Positions 30,459 to 42,428 of a stretch of 64,000 bases of DNA are shown piece by piece (within the stretch, counting starts at the first letter, position 1; the number at the start of each line of letters is the position of its first letter). The notes beneath the pieces are model-generated. The model saw nothing but the letters and a program-made list of their open reading frames with translations. It did no database searches and was not told the origin of the DNA. The DNA is from Porodaedalea pini (lineage: Eukaryota > Basidiomycota > Agaricomycetes > Hymenochaetales > Hymenochaetaceae). The translations under genes were made by a program, and so were the position numbers. The stretch is taken from positions 264,378-328,377 of the forward strand of contig NBAY01000049.1 in NCBI GenBank assembly GCA_002794775.1. The letters are read 5' to 3'.

Positions 30459-30958
30459 GTTTCGAGAGACAAGATGCTAAGACAAAGACAGAATGACTAC
30501 AAGGTATACAAGAACTAAGATGAATCGCACTCAAGTTACCCTATCTGAGGGAGACTCTGTGGTAGAACTGACTTGTCCTCTACCTATGACATGAGGTGCA
30601 TATTTATACTAAGTCCAAAGATCTATCTACAGTTAATAATTTCCATATGGGCATATTGTGCATATCAGTTGAAACATAGAGAAGTCAAAAGGAAAAGTCA
30701 TAGATCATAGAGGTGCACATAGAGAGCATAGAAATCAGAAGAACATAGGAAAAACATAAATCATAATGAAGAAAAATGTCCGCATCACATCCGACCATAC
30801 TGGTACTCCACCAGAACTCAGATCATCCAATTGGTACGTGGCTCCCGTCATTGGACAGCAGTCTGGTATGCATCTTGGCTGTATGCTCCATGTGACCACG
30901 TCCCTAGTTGTCCAGATAAGATCTCTGGTACATTCTGGTATGCTTTCGGAGGTCCTAG

Positions 30959-32411
30959 TATCGCGATGCAGACTCTTTTGTAGACCGAATGGTCGACTTT
31001 GAGGGCAAATCTATATTCTTCCCAAGGGAGACTGCAGTAACTCAATAGTTGAGGAGGGATGACCAAATAGAAATGGAGTGACCGAATGCTTGAGACAGTG
31101 GCTCTGCTGGTTCAGAGGCTTTGCCAAAGTGCTCAAAACTGTTGGAATTGGGCTCCCAACACAGACCCTGTAACTATAGTGATTGAAGTCTGAAGTTGAG
31201 GTAGGTGCAGGGCCATATCAGGCATTTTCAGATGATTTGGATCTCTGGTTGGTGTCTGTCGAGTGTTCGAACGTGCTTGAAAAGGTGCTCAAAGGTGTCT
31301 GGACGTATTCCAATGTGATCGAGCGACTTCTTAGTGGGCAGCAAACATGTGGGGTGATGGAAGTATGCAGGTATGATCCCCTGTTGGGTTTGTCAGGCGC
31401 TTGAAGCCTTGGAATATCGGTTTCGAGCGTATGCGGTGAACCAAACGCGCTATTTGAGCAGTTGGCCAAGCTTGTTAGAGCAGAGCAGGGATGAACTGAA
31501 GATGAGAACGACTTATGGGACTTGAAATGTATACTGTGGGGAAAACTGGGGGTGTATTCCCTCTGCAGAATGAGTACAAAGGTGTGCACTATTTATACTC
31601 TAGGCGAAACGAGCTCGGTACTGATGTCGAATGTACATATGGAGGTAGAGGAGTGTGTGCAGTGTGTATTCGAGTCAGAATAGTCATATGTTAGGGATGG
31701 AATGACTTGAGAACATGATAAATCACAAACTCGAAGGGGAATAATGGTTTGACATCAATAAAAAGACCAATGAAACCCAAGAAACTTATCATGTGTGCTT
31801 CCAACAACTCCATTTGAATGTCCTCAAACGTTCCTAGGGTGTGATGGCGATGAATGCACATTCTGGAAGTGATAGACAATGATAAATAACACTCGAGCCC
31901 CATGGGGAATGCAGCGAATGACGGAATCTGGTCGTTCGAGCATGATACATTTAATGTCGACGGCCCAGGGACCGTTCGAGTGACCCATGCTGGAACCCAA
32001 TGCGTTCCCTGAGCCCAACCACGTGATCCAGCTGCACTACAAGCATTCGAACGAGTGAATATGAAGTGGAAAGAGTGCTTGAGCGCGTATATAGTGGGAT
32101 ATGGAATGAATATAAAGAAAATGAAGTGTTTGAGTGTGAATAGGAAGTGGTATGAGTGTTAGAATGTGTGTATGAAGGTATTTGAACGTATTTATGAGGT
32201 TACTAAGGGATAATTTGAGAGCTTCGAAGGTATATTGACGCTCAAATGGCCAAGTATGACCATTCGAGTGCGTGAAATGCAAAGTGTAAGATAGACAGTG
32301 ATGAAACGAAGTGCTTGACCATGTTTATGGGGTTTGTATCTGTATATAATAATAAATAAAGCAGGTGGTATGCTGGGACGGCTGACGCCTAAGTGCGAAT
32401 CGAGCACTACA
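30959..32411 (-). mobile_element. LTR2 copy A (in LTR1 copy 1)
   Basis: A ~1.45-kb repeat starting TATCGCGATGCAGACTC and ending ATCGAGCACTACA. It is nearly collinear with copies B (35887-43731) and C (52536-53975). The flanks CCTAG and ACCAG are compatible with a decayed 5-bp duplication. Its minus strand carries GTATAAATAGTGCACACC (near 31590), which looks like an LTR promoter. It has no coding capacity. Start and end lack the usual TG/CA, so calling it an LTR is tentative. Confidence 0.7.
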
Positions 32412-32766
32412 CCAGAACGTGTTGCTGATGTGATCGTGAGGTTCTGATTCGAAACCGGACCGATTGGATTCAGTCCGGTACTGATCGGTATGTGTCGGAA
32501 CCAGTTCTCGAGTGCTTCTGGAGTGATCGGTGGTGATGGGACGATCGGCACGGCTCTACAGCGTGCTCCACATGCTAACACTTAATTAACTTCCTGCTTC
32601 TCCCATGTGCTTCTATATCAGGGCTTTGCTTCTCTGGCTTCTCAAAGTGTCTTCCTCAGTTGTGGCACTGCATAGCCTATCAGGTGGCATTGCTGTGCTC
32701 GGGTGCTCATTCCTCCCATTCAAATCCATTGGGGATAACCATATGGACCCATGGGTTATTCTTGGA

Positions 32767-33421
32767 TCACCATTCAGTGTCAGGTCCATTCATTGTTAAG
32801 GCTGCACCGCCGAGACATGTCTCCATTGTGAATGGTGGGTCATGTGGTCCTAGGGCCAAGGTGATCTTGAATGTTTGCCTTCTTGACACATGCTCAAATT
32901 TATATAGCATAATTGTGCCTTGATGCTTTATGTCCCTGAGGTATGCCCAACAGTGCTTGAGTGCTGTTGTTATGTGTGTTGGTATGTCATTCCCTTGCAC
33001 TGGACTCAGTGTAGGTATTCGTATCATCATCTTGCAGTTTCTGCATTCTTTGTGTGGTTCCTTATTGTATTGGATGACCGTATCCCATTTGTAGTTCTCC
33101 ATGCCACGTTCTTCCTTGTTAATGTGGACTTTATATGTCTTGGCATCTTGGTAGTAGATTACTTGACCTGTTTCGAAGTATGGGGATTGGCCTCGCCACT
33201 CGTGTGTTCGCAACATTACATCCTGGTCCATTAGTCCTATTGTCTTTAGGAGTTCTGGGACCTTCCTTGCTACGTTCTGTAGTAGCATGCACTTTGTGCA
33301 TTGAGGATCGACCTCCATTGGGTGTCCTTTACTTTCTTGGGGTTTGCATGCCATGTCACGTGCATGATCAGTGCTGATCATCGCTGATCGACGTTTCCAA
33401 ATGTGTGAAAATTTCCTTTCA
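32767..33421 (-). CDS. Unrecognised ORF in element X with two CxxC pairs
   Basis: An open minus-strand frame of 232 codons (ending at 32767) has its first ~15 codons inside gypsy-4 pol and about 217 in element X. A plausible internal start is MACKPQESKGH. The peptide contains CTKC near the N-terminus and CRNC about 85 residues later, which could bind one metal, plus basic and aromatic stretches. I do not recognise the family. The opposite strand is also partly open (about 100 codons), so low CpG and low stop density may explain part of the length. It may be a fragment of a retroelement protein. Confidence 0.35.
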
Positions 33422-33426
33422 GCTTT

Positions 33427-34132
33427 GCAAATTCTTCCACTGACATGTTGGTGGAGGTGTTTCACACTGTGTCAAAGCTCATCAGATGACATCCTGTGTT
33501 TGCATAGAAAAAAAGGGAGACATCTTCATCGCAGAGTGTTTGTGGTTGTTGTATGTGAACTCTGCAAGGGGGAGCTAGTCCTTCTAGTCTGATTGCCAAT
33601 GATCTACAAATAATCGCAGGTACTGTTCAAGTTCCTGGCTTACTTGTTCCATTTGGCTGTCCATCTGTGGGTGGTATGCTGTTGACAGGTTACCTTTGAT
33701 GTGCAGGAGCTTATACAAATCCTTCATCATTGACACGTTGAACTGAGTGCTGTGGTTGTGGATGATCTTCTTTGGAAGGCCATGTAGGCAGAAGATGTGA
33801 TCCTGGTACAATTGAGCCATACCTTTGGCTGACAGTTTCATCATCATTGGGACCGCATGCATCTGTTTCAAGAACCTATCCACAAAGATGCAGATTGTGT
33901 TGTGTCCCTTTGAGTCTGGGAGTTCTCCAATGAGGTCAACTGTGACAATTTCCCAAGGACCCTCATGGACTGTGTTCAAATGCAGCAGTCTTGACCTTGA
34001 TGTTCGCAGAGCCTTTGTTTGCTGGCAGCGATCGCATCCTTGGACATAGGCTCAAACATCCAAGAACATTGAGGCCCACCAGAAATCCTGTCAGACCAAC
34101 TCCACCATCTTTGACACTCCTGGGTGCCTCAC
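33427..34132 (-). pseudogene. Gypsy-4 pol, integrase part
   Basis: Continuation of the split gypsy-4 pol. Minus-strand coding includes GPWEIVTVDLIGELPDSKGH and VDRFLKQMHAVPM, then LPKKIIHNHSTQFNVSMM (HDRGTQF decayed), AYHPQMDSQMEQVSQELEQYL, and upstream the H2C2 region. Most changes relative to gypsy-2 are C-to-T or G-to-A. Similarity stops at 34132, where an LTR3 copy is inserted. Confidence 0.88.
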
Positions 34133-34956
34133 TGTAGGGGTGCAGACTCTTCCAATCTGAAGGGTGATTCAGGCTACAGCTCATGATCGACCCAAGGGGG
34201 ACTGTGGTGACTTGATATACCGAGAGGGACAACCTAAGTAGAGCGAAGTTTGAGATATGAAGACTTGGCGATATGGATATGTGCAGGATTCCAATTGGAC
34301 CAAGACCCAGTTGGGTAGAGTTGGCACTTATGATAGCAGCTGAGGGCTTTCGGAGTGTGACTGGCGAAGTCTCAAGAGTTGGGAACAGAGTCGGTGGATT
34401 TGTTTCAGAGTGAGAGTCGGGTGAGTAGTGCATAGAACTGCATGTAGTAGATTGCTGCTGTATGGAGGTAGAGGGGTACTTGTCTCTTCCCTTATCTCTC
34501 TACTCTCTCTGCTCTGTCTACAAACTACCATGAATTTATACTAAACTGAAGCAGAGAAAGTGGTGCAAGATTCGGCCAAGTCTGTGTGAACAGATGTGAA
34601 AGTGAGTCGACGATTGGCCTGCACACATCATGCAGCCGATTGTCACAGAGTGATGTTGTAGTGCCCAACCTGCTCTCTTGTCTCCCACCACTGCACAACC
34701 ATATCCCACAACCTTGTCCTACTCACCTAATTCCTTCTGCTTGTGCCCACAAGAGTCGGTCATCCATGTGTTGATTGAGTTTGTATGGCATCTGTCTGTC
34801 CAATCATGCCCATACCAAGAGTTATAATAAAGAGTTGGCCACCGATTATGAAAGTATGAATAGTAATGTTTGGTGGTTGGTAATGGGTGTAAAAGGGGTA
34901 GTGTAAGTGAAGGGAGAAAGACTCGACTGGCACATAGGTGATGGTTAATCACTACA
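34133..34956 (-). mobile_element. LTR3 solo copy (in gypsy-4)
   Basis: An 824-bp repeat with ends TGTAGGGGTGCAGACTC and GGTTAATCACTACA. It is the reverse-orientation relative of the LTR at 62889-63739. Its minus strand has TTTAGTATAAATTCATGG as a TATA region. No internal sequence adjoins it, so it is a solo LTR. The flanks CTCAC and CCACT do not form an exact duplication. Confidence 0.8.
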
Positions 34957-34969
34957 CCACTAACACCAA

Positions 34970-35846
34970 TGTAGAGTACTGACGAGTGGCCAGTCACTGC
35001 AGATCCCTCTAGAGGCCATCCATTGCATGTTCCGACAAGTATTGATGTGTACCAGACTCAGAAGGATTTGCCTGATGTGTACCAGACACATGATGATATG
35101 CCCGACATCACATCAGCGGATCACTGGGAAGATCCCCCTGGCAATTCGGGACGTACTGGAAAGCTTATGTCATTGGAGTCAGTTGGGACATGTACCGGAG
35201 ATCAGCCTGATGATGGATGACAACTCACCAATTGGAGGATCTCAGTTCTGGTGGAGTTGTGATATGACCAGATGATGGACCAAGGCAAATGGGGAAGTTG
35301 TCACATGGTCATGTTTTCTTTTGATTTTCTATATTTCTCTTATATTCTGAGTGTTTTCTCTCCAATGCTCTATGTTTCACCTGGTATGCACATTATACTC
35401 ACTTTGGAATAATTTTCTTGTAGATAGATCTCTTGCACCTTGTATTTAGGGACTTCCCTGTCATAGGTAGCAAGGGAGGAAAATACTACTGCAGAGTTCC
35501 CCACAGATAGGGCAGCTTCTGTGCATGCAGTTAGTCTCTGCAACAGTTAGTTTTGTGGCAACCTCATCTTCAGTCTTGTCTTGTATCTTGTTCTTGTTCT
35601 CATCTCTGCTATCACTATCATCTCATACCAGAGTTGATATCTTGTTCATTCCGGCTCTGTACCAATGCTCACATCAGGTCCAGGGCACTTTACAGTATTG
35701 ACACATACCGACACGTACTGACAAGTACCGACGTGTACCAGGTTTTTCCTGCGCTCATACCAAGGTTATCTTTACTTCATAACTCAACAGAAACACATCC
35801 CCAAAACGAACTGCCAATCCTAAATAACCTATACACAGGATCTACA
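34970..35846 (+). mobile_element. LTR4 solo copy 1 (in gypsy-4)
   Basis: An 877-bp repeat starting TGTAGAGTACTGACGAGTGG and ending ACACAGGATCTACA, also present at 48541-49390. Near the 3' end it has a run of GTACYGACA words (35690-35745), and a TATA-like TTGTATTTAGGG lies near 35437. Gypsy-4 pol resumes right after it (TCAAGTCATGACATTCCC). Thirteen bases (34957-34969) separate it from the LTR3 copy and probably are gypsy-4 sequence. Confidence 0.8.
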
Positions 35847-36041
35847 TCAAGTCATGACATTCCCTCATCACTTCCTCTTTTACCATTATTGCAATGCAGG
35901 CTCTTTTGTAGACCGAATGGTCGACTTGAGGGTGAATCTATATTCTTCCCAAGGGAGACTGTGTTGACTCAATAGTTGAGGAAGGACAACCAAATAGAAA
36001 TGGAGTGATCAAATGTTCAAGATGGTGGCTCTACTGGTCCA

Positions 36042-36527
36042 TGTTAGGACTCGAACTTTTACCTTTTCTTTTATTTTCCCTTTTACCATTTCCTTTCTTT
36101 TAACCACTCCTTTCCATTATATTTAACCTTCTTTCATAATCATTTCCCATTCTTATGTCATACACGATCATTCCCACACTCACTTAGTACGACCCAACCT
36201 TCATTTGTTCCATTCCTAGTTACGTAAACTATACAGTACTTAGATAATACAATCCCGTGGACAACGCTATATAGAGGAAGGTGGAATCACAGAAGCCCCC
36301 TGTTCTGCTTTTCCTCTTACCTCCACGTTGTCCAGGTGAGACCTGTCCCCCTTGTCTTAGTTAGACTTGTGTTAATCCTCTTACCTCCACGTCGTCCAGT
36401 CTGAGTAAACCCGCTGCCCAAACTTCGTGTTCGAGATACAGCCTGTCCCAGACAATGTCTGCATCACTGTCAGGTGCCGCACGTTGAGGTTGCCTAGTCT
36501 GAGTTCCACCCAGACTTCCGCCTAACA
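36042..36527 (+). mobile_element. Gypsy-3 5' LTR
   Basis: A 486-bp LTR with TATATAGAGG at 36268 and the predicted transcript start GTTCTGCTTTTCC at 36302. It has the duplicated CCTCTTACCTCC segment. Confidence 0.94.
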
Positions 36528-37235
36528 TAAAAGCAGAACCTCACCCAGGCTCATCCCCAGCATACATTGTCGCTGTCAACTCGCCTTCACTCAGTCTAGA
36601 GGAGCGCTCCCCTTGACGGACTTGATGTGTAAACCCCCTAAACGACAACCCTCAACCCTGCCGGACATTTTCGGATGTTCGTGTATTACATAAACTTCGC
36701 AACCAACTTTTCCCGACCCTGGCTCTCCACATCTCCCTTTGGTGGAGGAGCCACTTAACCTGGACGTGGGTGACGTTACGTGTACAGTCATCGACGTCGT
36801 TGTTGATTGTTATCACTGCCGCGTCCTTCCGTCTCATTATCAACTTCACCGACAAACCCGTTCAATGTTGGCGTAACCCCGGATCAAACACACAACCGAT
36901 CCCTGTTCCCCCTCCGTCATCAACATAGATCTCACCGAGGAACAGCGCCTTGCCCTCCTGCCTCGCTCCTGGTATAACGAGGAACATCATTCCTGGTGCA
37001 CCGTCACTCAATCAGGCATTGAATATATCATCTGGTGGTGCACTGAAAAGGGACTGTGGTACTCAACATTAGAAGGAGGAAGAAGACTGAAGTGGTCGCC
37101 CTCGTCCGGACCTACAAACCCGACTTCACTGTCGCTTTCGACCTCGACCATTCTTCCACCCATCCTGGGACCATACCGAGAAACCCGACGAGACTCCTCA
37201 CCGTCGACCCCCCCTGAACCGAGACACCTGCACCA

Positions 37236-38317
37236 ATGATGTCAATGGGAGCCTTCAGCCAGCAACAGCTGGAACAAATCGTGGCAATTGTCACAGGAGT
37301 GTTCACCCACACAGCAGCCCAAACCCCGGTGGCGCTGGCCAAGGTAATGCCCCCACCCCCGACATCGATGTCACCCGGCCACATAAATTCACTGGCGGCG
37401 ACAACTACCTGGACTTCAAACGCGAGGTCCTCCTCTTTGTCTCGACAAACCCAAGCCGGTACCCGATGTCTGAAAGCAAGATCTACGTCACTCTTTCCTA
37501 CCTAAAAGGTGGCAATGCAGCGACGTGGGTGCAAAACTACGTGGAGGAGTCGATGACAGCGGGAATCGTGACCTTCACCGACAGTTGGACAAGGTTCCAA
37601 GAGTGCCTAGATGCCTCGTTCGATGACCCGAACCGGAAGGAAAAAGCGCTAGCGGAATTCCGAACCAAGGTTCAGAAGGACCTCACCACCAACGAGTTTT
37701 TCCAAAAGCTCGACGTTGTCATCACAAGAGCAGGACTGACAGATGACAGCATCATCTGCGACCGCCTAAAGCGCGCAATGAACATCGAGGTGGTCTGAGG
37801 GGTATTGAGGTCGATGCTGGTCCCGACCACGTATGACGACTGGAAGAAGAAGGCCATCGAGATTGATCGTGGCGAACAACAGATCCGCGCGATACAATGA
37901 GGTCGTGTGTTCCCACTTCTGCCATGCCAGCAACAACAGGCACCCCCGGCTCGTCGACAGATCCCGGCCCCCCACGTCAACAAACATGATGCAACTGGTG
38001 TTACTTTCAGAGGTGCCGGCCAGCCAATGGACATCTCGATGAACGAGGCGCAATGAAGGAGGGCGTGCTGGATCTGTGGTAAACTTGGCCACTTCAAGGA
38101 CACGTGCCCGCAAGGGAAGATGATTGTGCAGCGCATGCTGCAGATGATGGCGCCAGGTGAGTGTCATCTTCTTGCCGATGAGCTGGGTGCGATGAAGGAA
38201 TCGGCCTTTGAGGAAGTTGTAGACACTCAGAGGTCGACTGTGGAGGACTATGTGGAGGAAGACGGCAATGACGAAGAGGTCGTTGACTCGCAGGATTTTG
38301 CGAGTGGTCAGGTGTAG
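37236..38317 (+). pseudogene. Gypsy-3 gag, broken
   Basis: Begins MMSMGAFSQQQLEQIV. The frame shifts around 37340-37460 before resuming at YPMSESKIYVTLSYLKGG, and TGA codons occur at about 37796, 37898 and 38054. The zinc knuckle reads CWICGKLGHFKDTC. The gag stop is at 38315. At the gag end the sequence is CAGGATTTT, not CAGGGTTTT. Confidence 0.9.
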
Positions 38318-41300
38318 CCATTGGGGTGACTGACTGGAAAGAACAAGGGGTTTTGGATTTGGACTTGATAAAATATAGTCAACCGTCTGTACAATACTTA
38401 GACGCAAATGACATCGATGACTTTCCCAATTACGAAGCCCCCACCAATGTGAACAAAAATGAAGAGTATGAACAGCTGTTCATGAGAGGAACTGGCGGAT
38501 GCCAGCTGGACCTTCTCCTGAACGTCGGACACAGCATAGTGGGTGAAGTGAGGGAGGTGGATGCGCACGCCCTCATAGATTCGGGGTGCACAGGGTTGTG
38601 CATCGACGTAAGGTTCGTCAAAAGGTATGGGTTAGAGACAAAACGTTATATCTGACCCCTTGCGGTGCTCAATGCTGATGGTACGCACAATGAGGCCAGG
38701 TTGATTGAGAAGTACGTCAACATTGAACTTACGATTGGCCACCATACAGAACGGATCGTCCTTGTGGTAACCTCGCTGGCATCGTCTAACATATTCCTAG
38801 GGTATGACTGGCTTCGATGTCACAATCCTGAGGTCGACTGGAAGATGGGTACGCTCGACTTCACCCACTGTCCAAGTAAATGTGTGGTCGAGAGGGTTGT
38901 GGAAGAAGATGTGTGGAAGGTGGAAAAGGCCGTGGAAGAGATGAGGAGGGTGAGAGAGGTGCGAATGGACAAGACATCCTGGCCCGCATACCTCAAAAAC
39001 TACGCCGACATCTTCAGCGAGAAAGGCTTCGAGAAGCTGCCAGAACATTGACCCTGGGACCACGTCATTGACTTGAAACCTGACTTTAAACCTAGCGATT
39101 GCAAGATCTATCCACTCACGCCAACTGAGCAACAATTGCTAAAGGACTTCCTCGACGAGAACTTGAAGTCTGGTCATATCTGACGATCAATATCGCCCAT
39201 GGCATCACCCTTCTTCTTCATCAAAAAGGCTAACAAGTCGCTACGCCCGATCCAAGATTACTGTAAGCTCAATGATGGTACAATCAAGAACAAGTATCCC
39301 CTCCCTCTCATCGACGAACTCGTCGACAAGGTCAAGAAAGCGAAGTACATCACTAAGCTTGACCTTCGCTGGGGATACTACAACATCCGGATCCACAAAG
39401 GCGATGAGTGGAAGGCAGCCTTTCACATGAATATGGGTCTCTTTGAACCGACGGTCATGTTCTTTGGTCTTTGCAACGCACCAGCAATGTTCCAAGCCTT
39501 CATCAACCACATCTTCAAGGGACTAATCTATGACAACATGATCATCATCTATCTCGACAACATCCTCATTCTTTCACAAACTCTTGAGGAGCATATCGAG
39601 ATGTCGAGGCGTGTCCTTCAGATCTTGCAAGAGAACGGCCTGTACCTGAAGCCAGAAAAATGTGAGTTTGACGCCAAGACCATGAAATACCTCAGCCACA
39701 TCATCGGCAATGGCGAAATCAGGGCTGACCCGGCAAAGACAGAGGCAATTGCAGACTGGCCAGTCCTGCGAAACCTCAAACAGCTGCAACAATTCCTCAG
39801 CATGGGCAACTGGCTGCGATGGTTCATCAAGGACTACAGCAAGGTAGCCACCCACTGACCTCGCTGACGGGCAAGAAGGACTGGGTATGGGAGACCAAAC
39901 AGCAGGAAGCATTCGAGGAGCTGAGATGACGTCTCTGCTCACCTCCAGTCCTGGCTATCGCCAATGACGAGGGCCCTTTCCGCGTAGAAGCGGACTCGTC
40001 GAACTTTGCGCTTGGTGGCATGTTGTTGCAGAAGCAGGAGGGCAAGTGGAGGGTGGTGGCCTACAGGTCAGAAGCACTCCTACCCATGGAACGAAACTAC
40101 GAGATCTACGATAAGGAGATGCTCGCAATAGTTTCAGTGCTCAAGGAGTGGTGACAATACCTCCTCGGCACCCGACACAAGATTGAAATCTGGTCTGACC
40201 ATGCCAACCTCACCTATTTTTGATCAGCGCAGAAGCTGAGCTATCGTCAAGCTCGCTGGCGGACTGAACTCGAAGAATTCGACTTCCACCTTGAGCATAA
40301 GTCAGGAAAGACGATGGGCAAGGCCAACCTGCTGTCGTGCAAGGCTGGGTATGACCAAGGCAAGGATGACAACGAGGGTGTCATGTTCATCAAGGAGAAG
40401 TGGTTGAACCACGGGGTGGTATGAATGTCACGTGATGAGGTGTTGGAATGAGTGGGTGATGCGCAGAGGGTGCAGGATGGGTCGGAGAGGCCGACAGGTA
40501 TGACAGAAGTCGCCGGGTTGTGGCGGATGAGAGGCAAGGTGTACATGCCGTCGACGATGAAGGAGGCCGTATTGTGGGAATGTCATGACTCAGTACTGGC
40601 TGGACACCCAGGAGTGTCAAAAATGGTGGAGCTTGTCCGTCGAGACTTCTGGTGGACGTTGATGTTCTCCGACGTCTGAGCGTATGTCCGAGGGTGTGAT
40701 CACTGTCAGCGAACAAAGGCTCTGAGGGCGTCGAGGTCAAGGCCACTCCACCCAAATGCAGTCCCTGAAGGCCCCTGGGAAATCGTCACGGTTGACCTCA
40801 TTGGAGAGCTCCCGGACTCCAAGGGGCACAACGCAATCTGCGTCTTCGTTGATAGGTTCTCAAAACAGATGCATGCTATCCCGATGACAACGAAGTTGTC
40901 AGTGGAAGGCATGGCTCAGCTGTACCATGACCACATCTTCCGCCTCCACAGCTTGCTGAAAAAGATCATCCATGACCGAGGCATGCAGTTCGAACGTGTC
41001 GATGATGAAGGAACTGTACAAACTCCTACACATCGAAGGCAACCCATCAACGGCATATCACCCACAGACAGATGGTCAAACGGAACGCGTTAACCAGGAG
41101 CTCGAACAGTACCTTCGACTCTTCGTTAACCATCATCAATCAGACTGGAAGGACTGGCTCCCCCTCGCAGAGTTTGCATACAACAACCGCGAACACTTGG
41201 TGACGAAAATGTCCCCCTTCTATGCAAACACAGGACGTCACCCCTTGAGCTTTGACACAACACAAACCTCATCTGCCAACATGTCGGCGGAAGAATTCGC

Positions 41301-41942
41301 AAAGCACATCAAGGAGACTCATCACGTTGCAAAGGACAACTTGGTCAAGGTGGCGAACGACATGAAGTGCTACCATGACTGGACAGCAGGGACTTCGGTG
41401 GAGTACAAGGCTGGAGACAAGGTTTTCCTCGATGGCGAAACATCAGCACAGATTCGCCGACAAAGAAACTTGCTGACAAATGGTATGGTCCCTTCGAGAT
41501 CGTTGACAAGGTGGGAGCTAGCGCGTACAAACTCAGGCTCCCCAAGCGATGGAAGAAGGTCCACCTGGTCTTCAACGAGGCCCTGCTAAAGCCGCCGTCG
41601 AACCATCCTTCGAGAGCCAGAAACAACCAGCACCGCCGCCACCTGACATCTGTCGACAACGAGGAGGAGTACGAAATCGAGGAAGTTCTAGACTCGCGTC
41701 TGCACTGAGGAAAGCTACAGTACCTTGTCAAGTGGGTTGGCTACAACAAACCAACTTGGCAGCCCGAGATGGACTTTGGCGAGAATGCAAAGGAGGCGAT
41801 CGCTGAATTCTATCGAAAACATCCCGGCGCCCCTCGAAAACTCGACATTCCTCGCCAACAACTTCGCCCACGCTTCGTCAACACTGAACCAGATGACCTC
41901 GATCTTGGTTGGTCGGGACGCCCAACCTTGAGGGGGGAGTAA
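38318..41942 (+). pseudogene. Gypsy-3 pol, broken
   Basis: Collinear with gypsy-2 pol. Protease keeps DSGCTG. The RT site reads YLDN (39550-39561) in place of YLDD. RNase H, integrase (VTVDLIGELPDSKGH, AYHPQTDGQTERVNQELEQ) and chromodomain pieces follow. Stops are mostly TGA or TAG at former CGA or CAA/CAG positions. Frame changes occur in the integrase region (around 40990) and near the chromodomain (around 41440-41700). Confidence 0.9.
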
Positions 41943-42428
41943 TGTTAGGACTCGAACTTTTACCTTTTCTTTTCTTTTACCTTTTACCATTTCCTTTCTT
42001 TTAACCGCTCCTTTCCATTATATTTAACCTTCTTTCATAATCATTTCCCATTCTTATGTCATACACGATCATTCCCACACTCACTTAGTACGACCCAACC
42101 TTCATTCGTTCCATTCCTAGTTACATAAACTATACAGTACTTAGATAATACAATCCCGTGGACAACGCTATATAGAGGAAGGTGGAATCGCAGAAGCCCC
42201 CTGTTCTGCTTTTCCTCTTACCTCCACATTGTCCAGGTGAGACCCGTCCCCCTTGTCTTAGTTAGACTTGTGTTAATCCTCTTACCTCCACGTCGTCCAG
42301 TCTGAGTAAACCCGCTGCCCAAACTTTGCATTCGAGATACAGCCCGTCCCAGACAATGTCCGCATCACTGTCAGGTGCCACACGTTGAGGTTGCCTAGTC
42401 TGAGTTCCACCCAGACTTCCGCCTAACA
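41943..42428 (+). mobile_element. Gypsy-3 3' LTR
   Basis: A 486-bp copy of 36042-36527, preceded by GAGGGGGGAGTAA. It is followed by the target duplication GTCCA and the rest of LTR2 copy B. Confidence 0.94.

Larger units (their letters stand above)
23909..32560 (-). mobile_element. LTR1 copy 1, split by gypsy-2 and LTR2
   Basis: An LTR-like repeat with TGTAGATCC...GGCTCTACA ends whose own length is about 0.93 kb in three pieces: 23909-24202, 30459-30958 and about 32412-32560. Gypsy-2 inserted in the first third, and an LTR2 copy near the end. On the minus strand it has TATAAATATGCAC (near 30610) followed by a pyrimidine-rich leader, consistent with a minus-oriented LTR promoter. Uninterrupted copy 3 at 50354-51287 fixes the ends. 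It lies inside element X. A clear 5-bp target duplication is not visible (CACGT left, GCGTG right). Confidence 0.8.
16970..33421. mobile_element. Element X plus everything nested inside it
   Basis: The interval starts TGTTAGGGTCAG, ends ATTTCCTTTCA and is flanked by the direct duplication GCTTT inside gypsy-4 pol. Removing the inner insertions (gypsy-1 at 17648-23786 and LTR1 copy 1 at 23909-32560) leaves about 1.65 kb of X itself: 16970-17647, 23787-23908 and 32561-33421. X has TG/CA ends and a 5-bp target duplication like an LTR, but no second copy in this window to compare. Its type is unknown. Confidence 0.65.
36042..42428 (+). mobile_element. Gypsy-3: complete, decayed Ty3/gypsy chromovirus
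   Basis: A 6387-bp element with 486-bp LTRs (TGTTAGGACTCG...GCCTAACA) and a perfect target duplication GTCCA (36037-36041 and 42429-42433). The LTRs differ at roughly a dozen or more positions, nearly all transitions at CpG. Gag and pol carry many TGA codons plus several frameshifts. PBS AAAAGCAGAAC (36529-36539) again matches GTTCTGCTTTT in the LTR (36302-36312). It is a sister subfamily of gypsy-1 and gypsy-2, with a different LTR U3. Confidence 0.95.

Noticed and set aside
37766..38407. 213-codon minus-strand ORF in gypsy-3 gag
   Set aside because: It is antisense to gag. Loss of CGA and CAA codons on the sense strand removes TCG/TTG patterns and keeps the reverse frame open.
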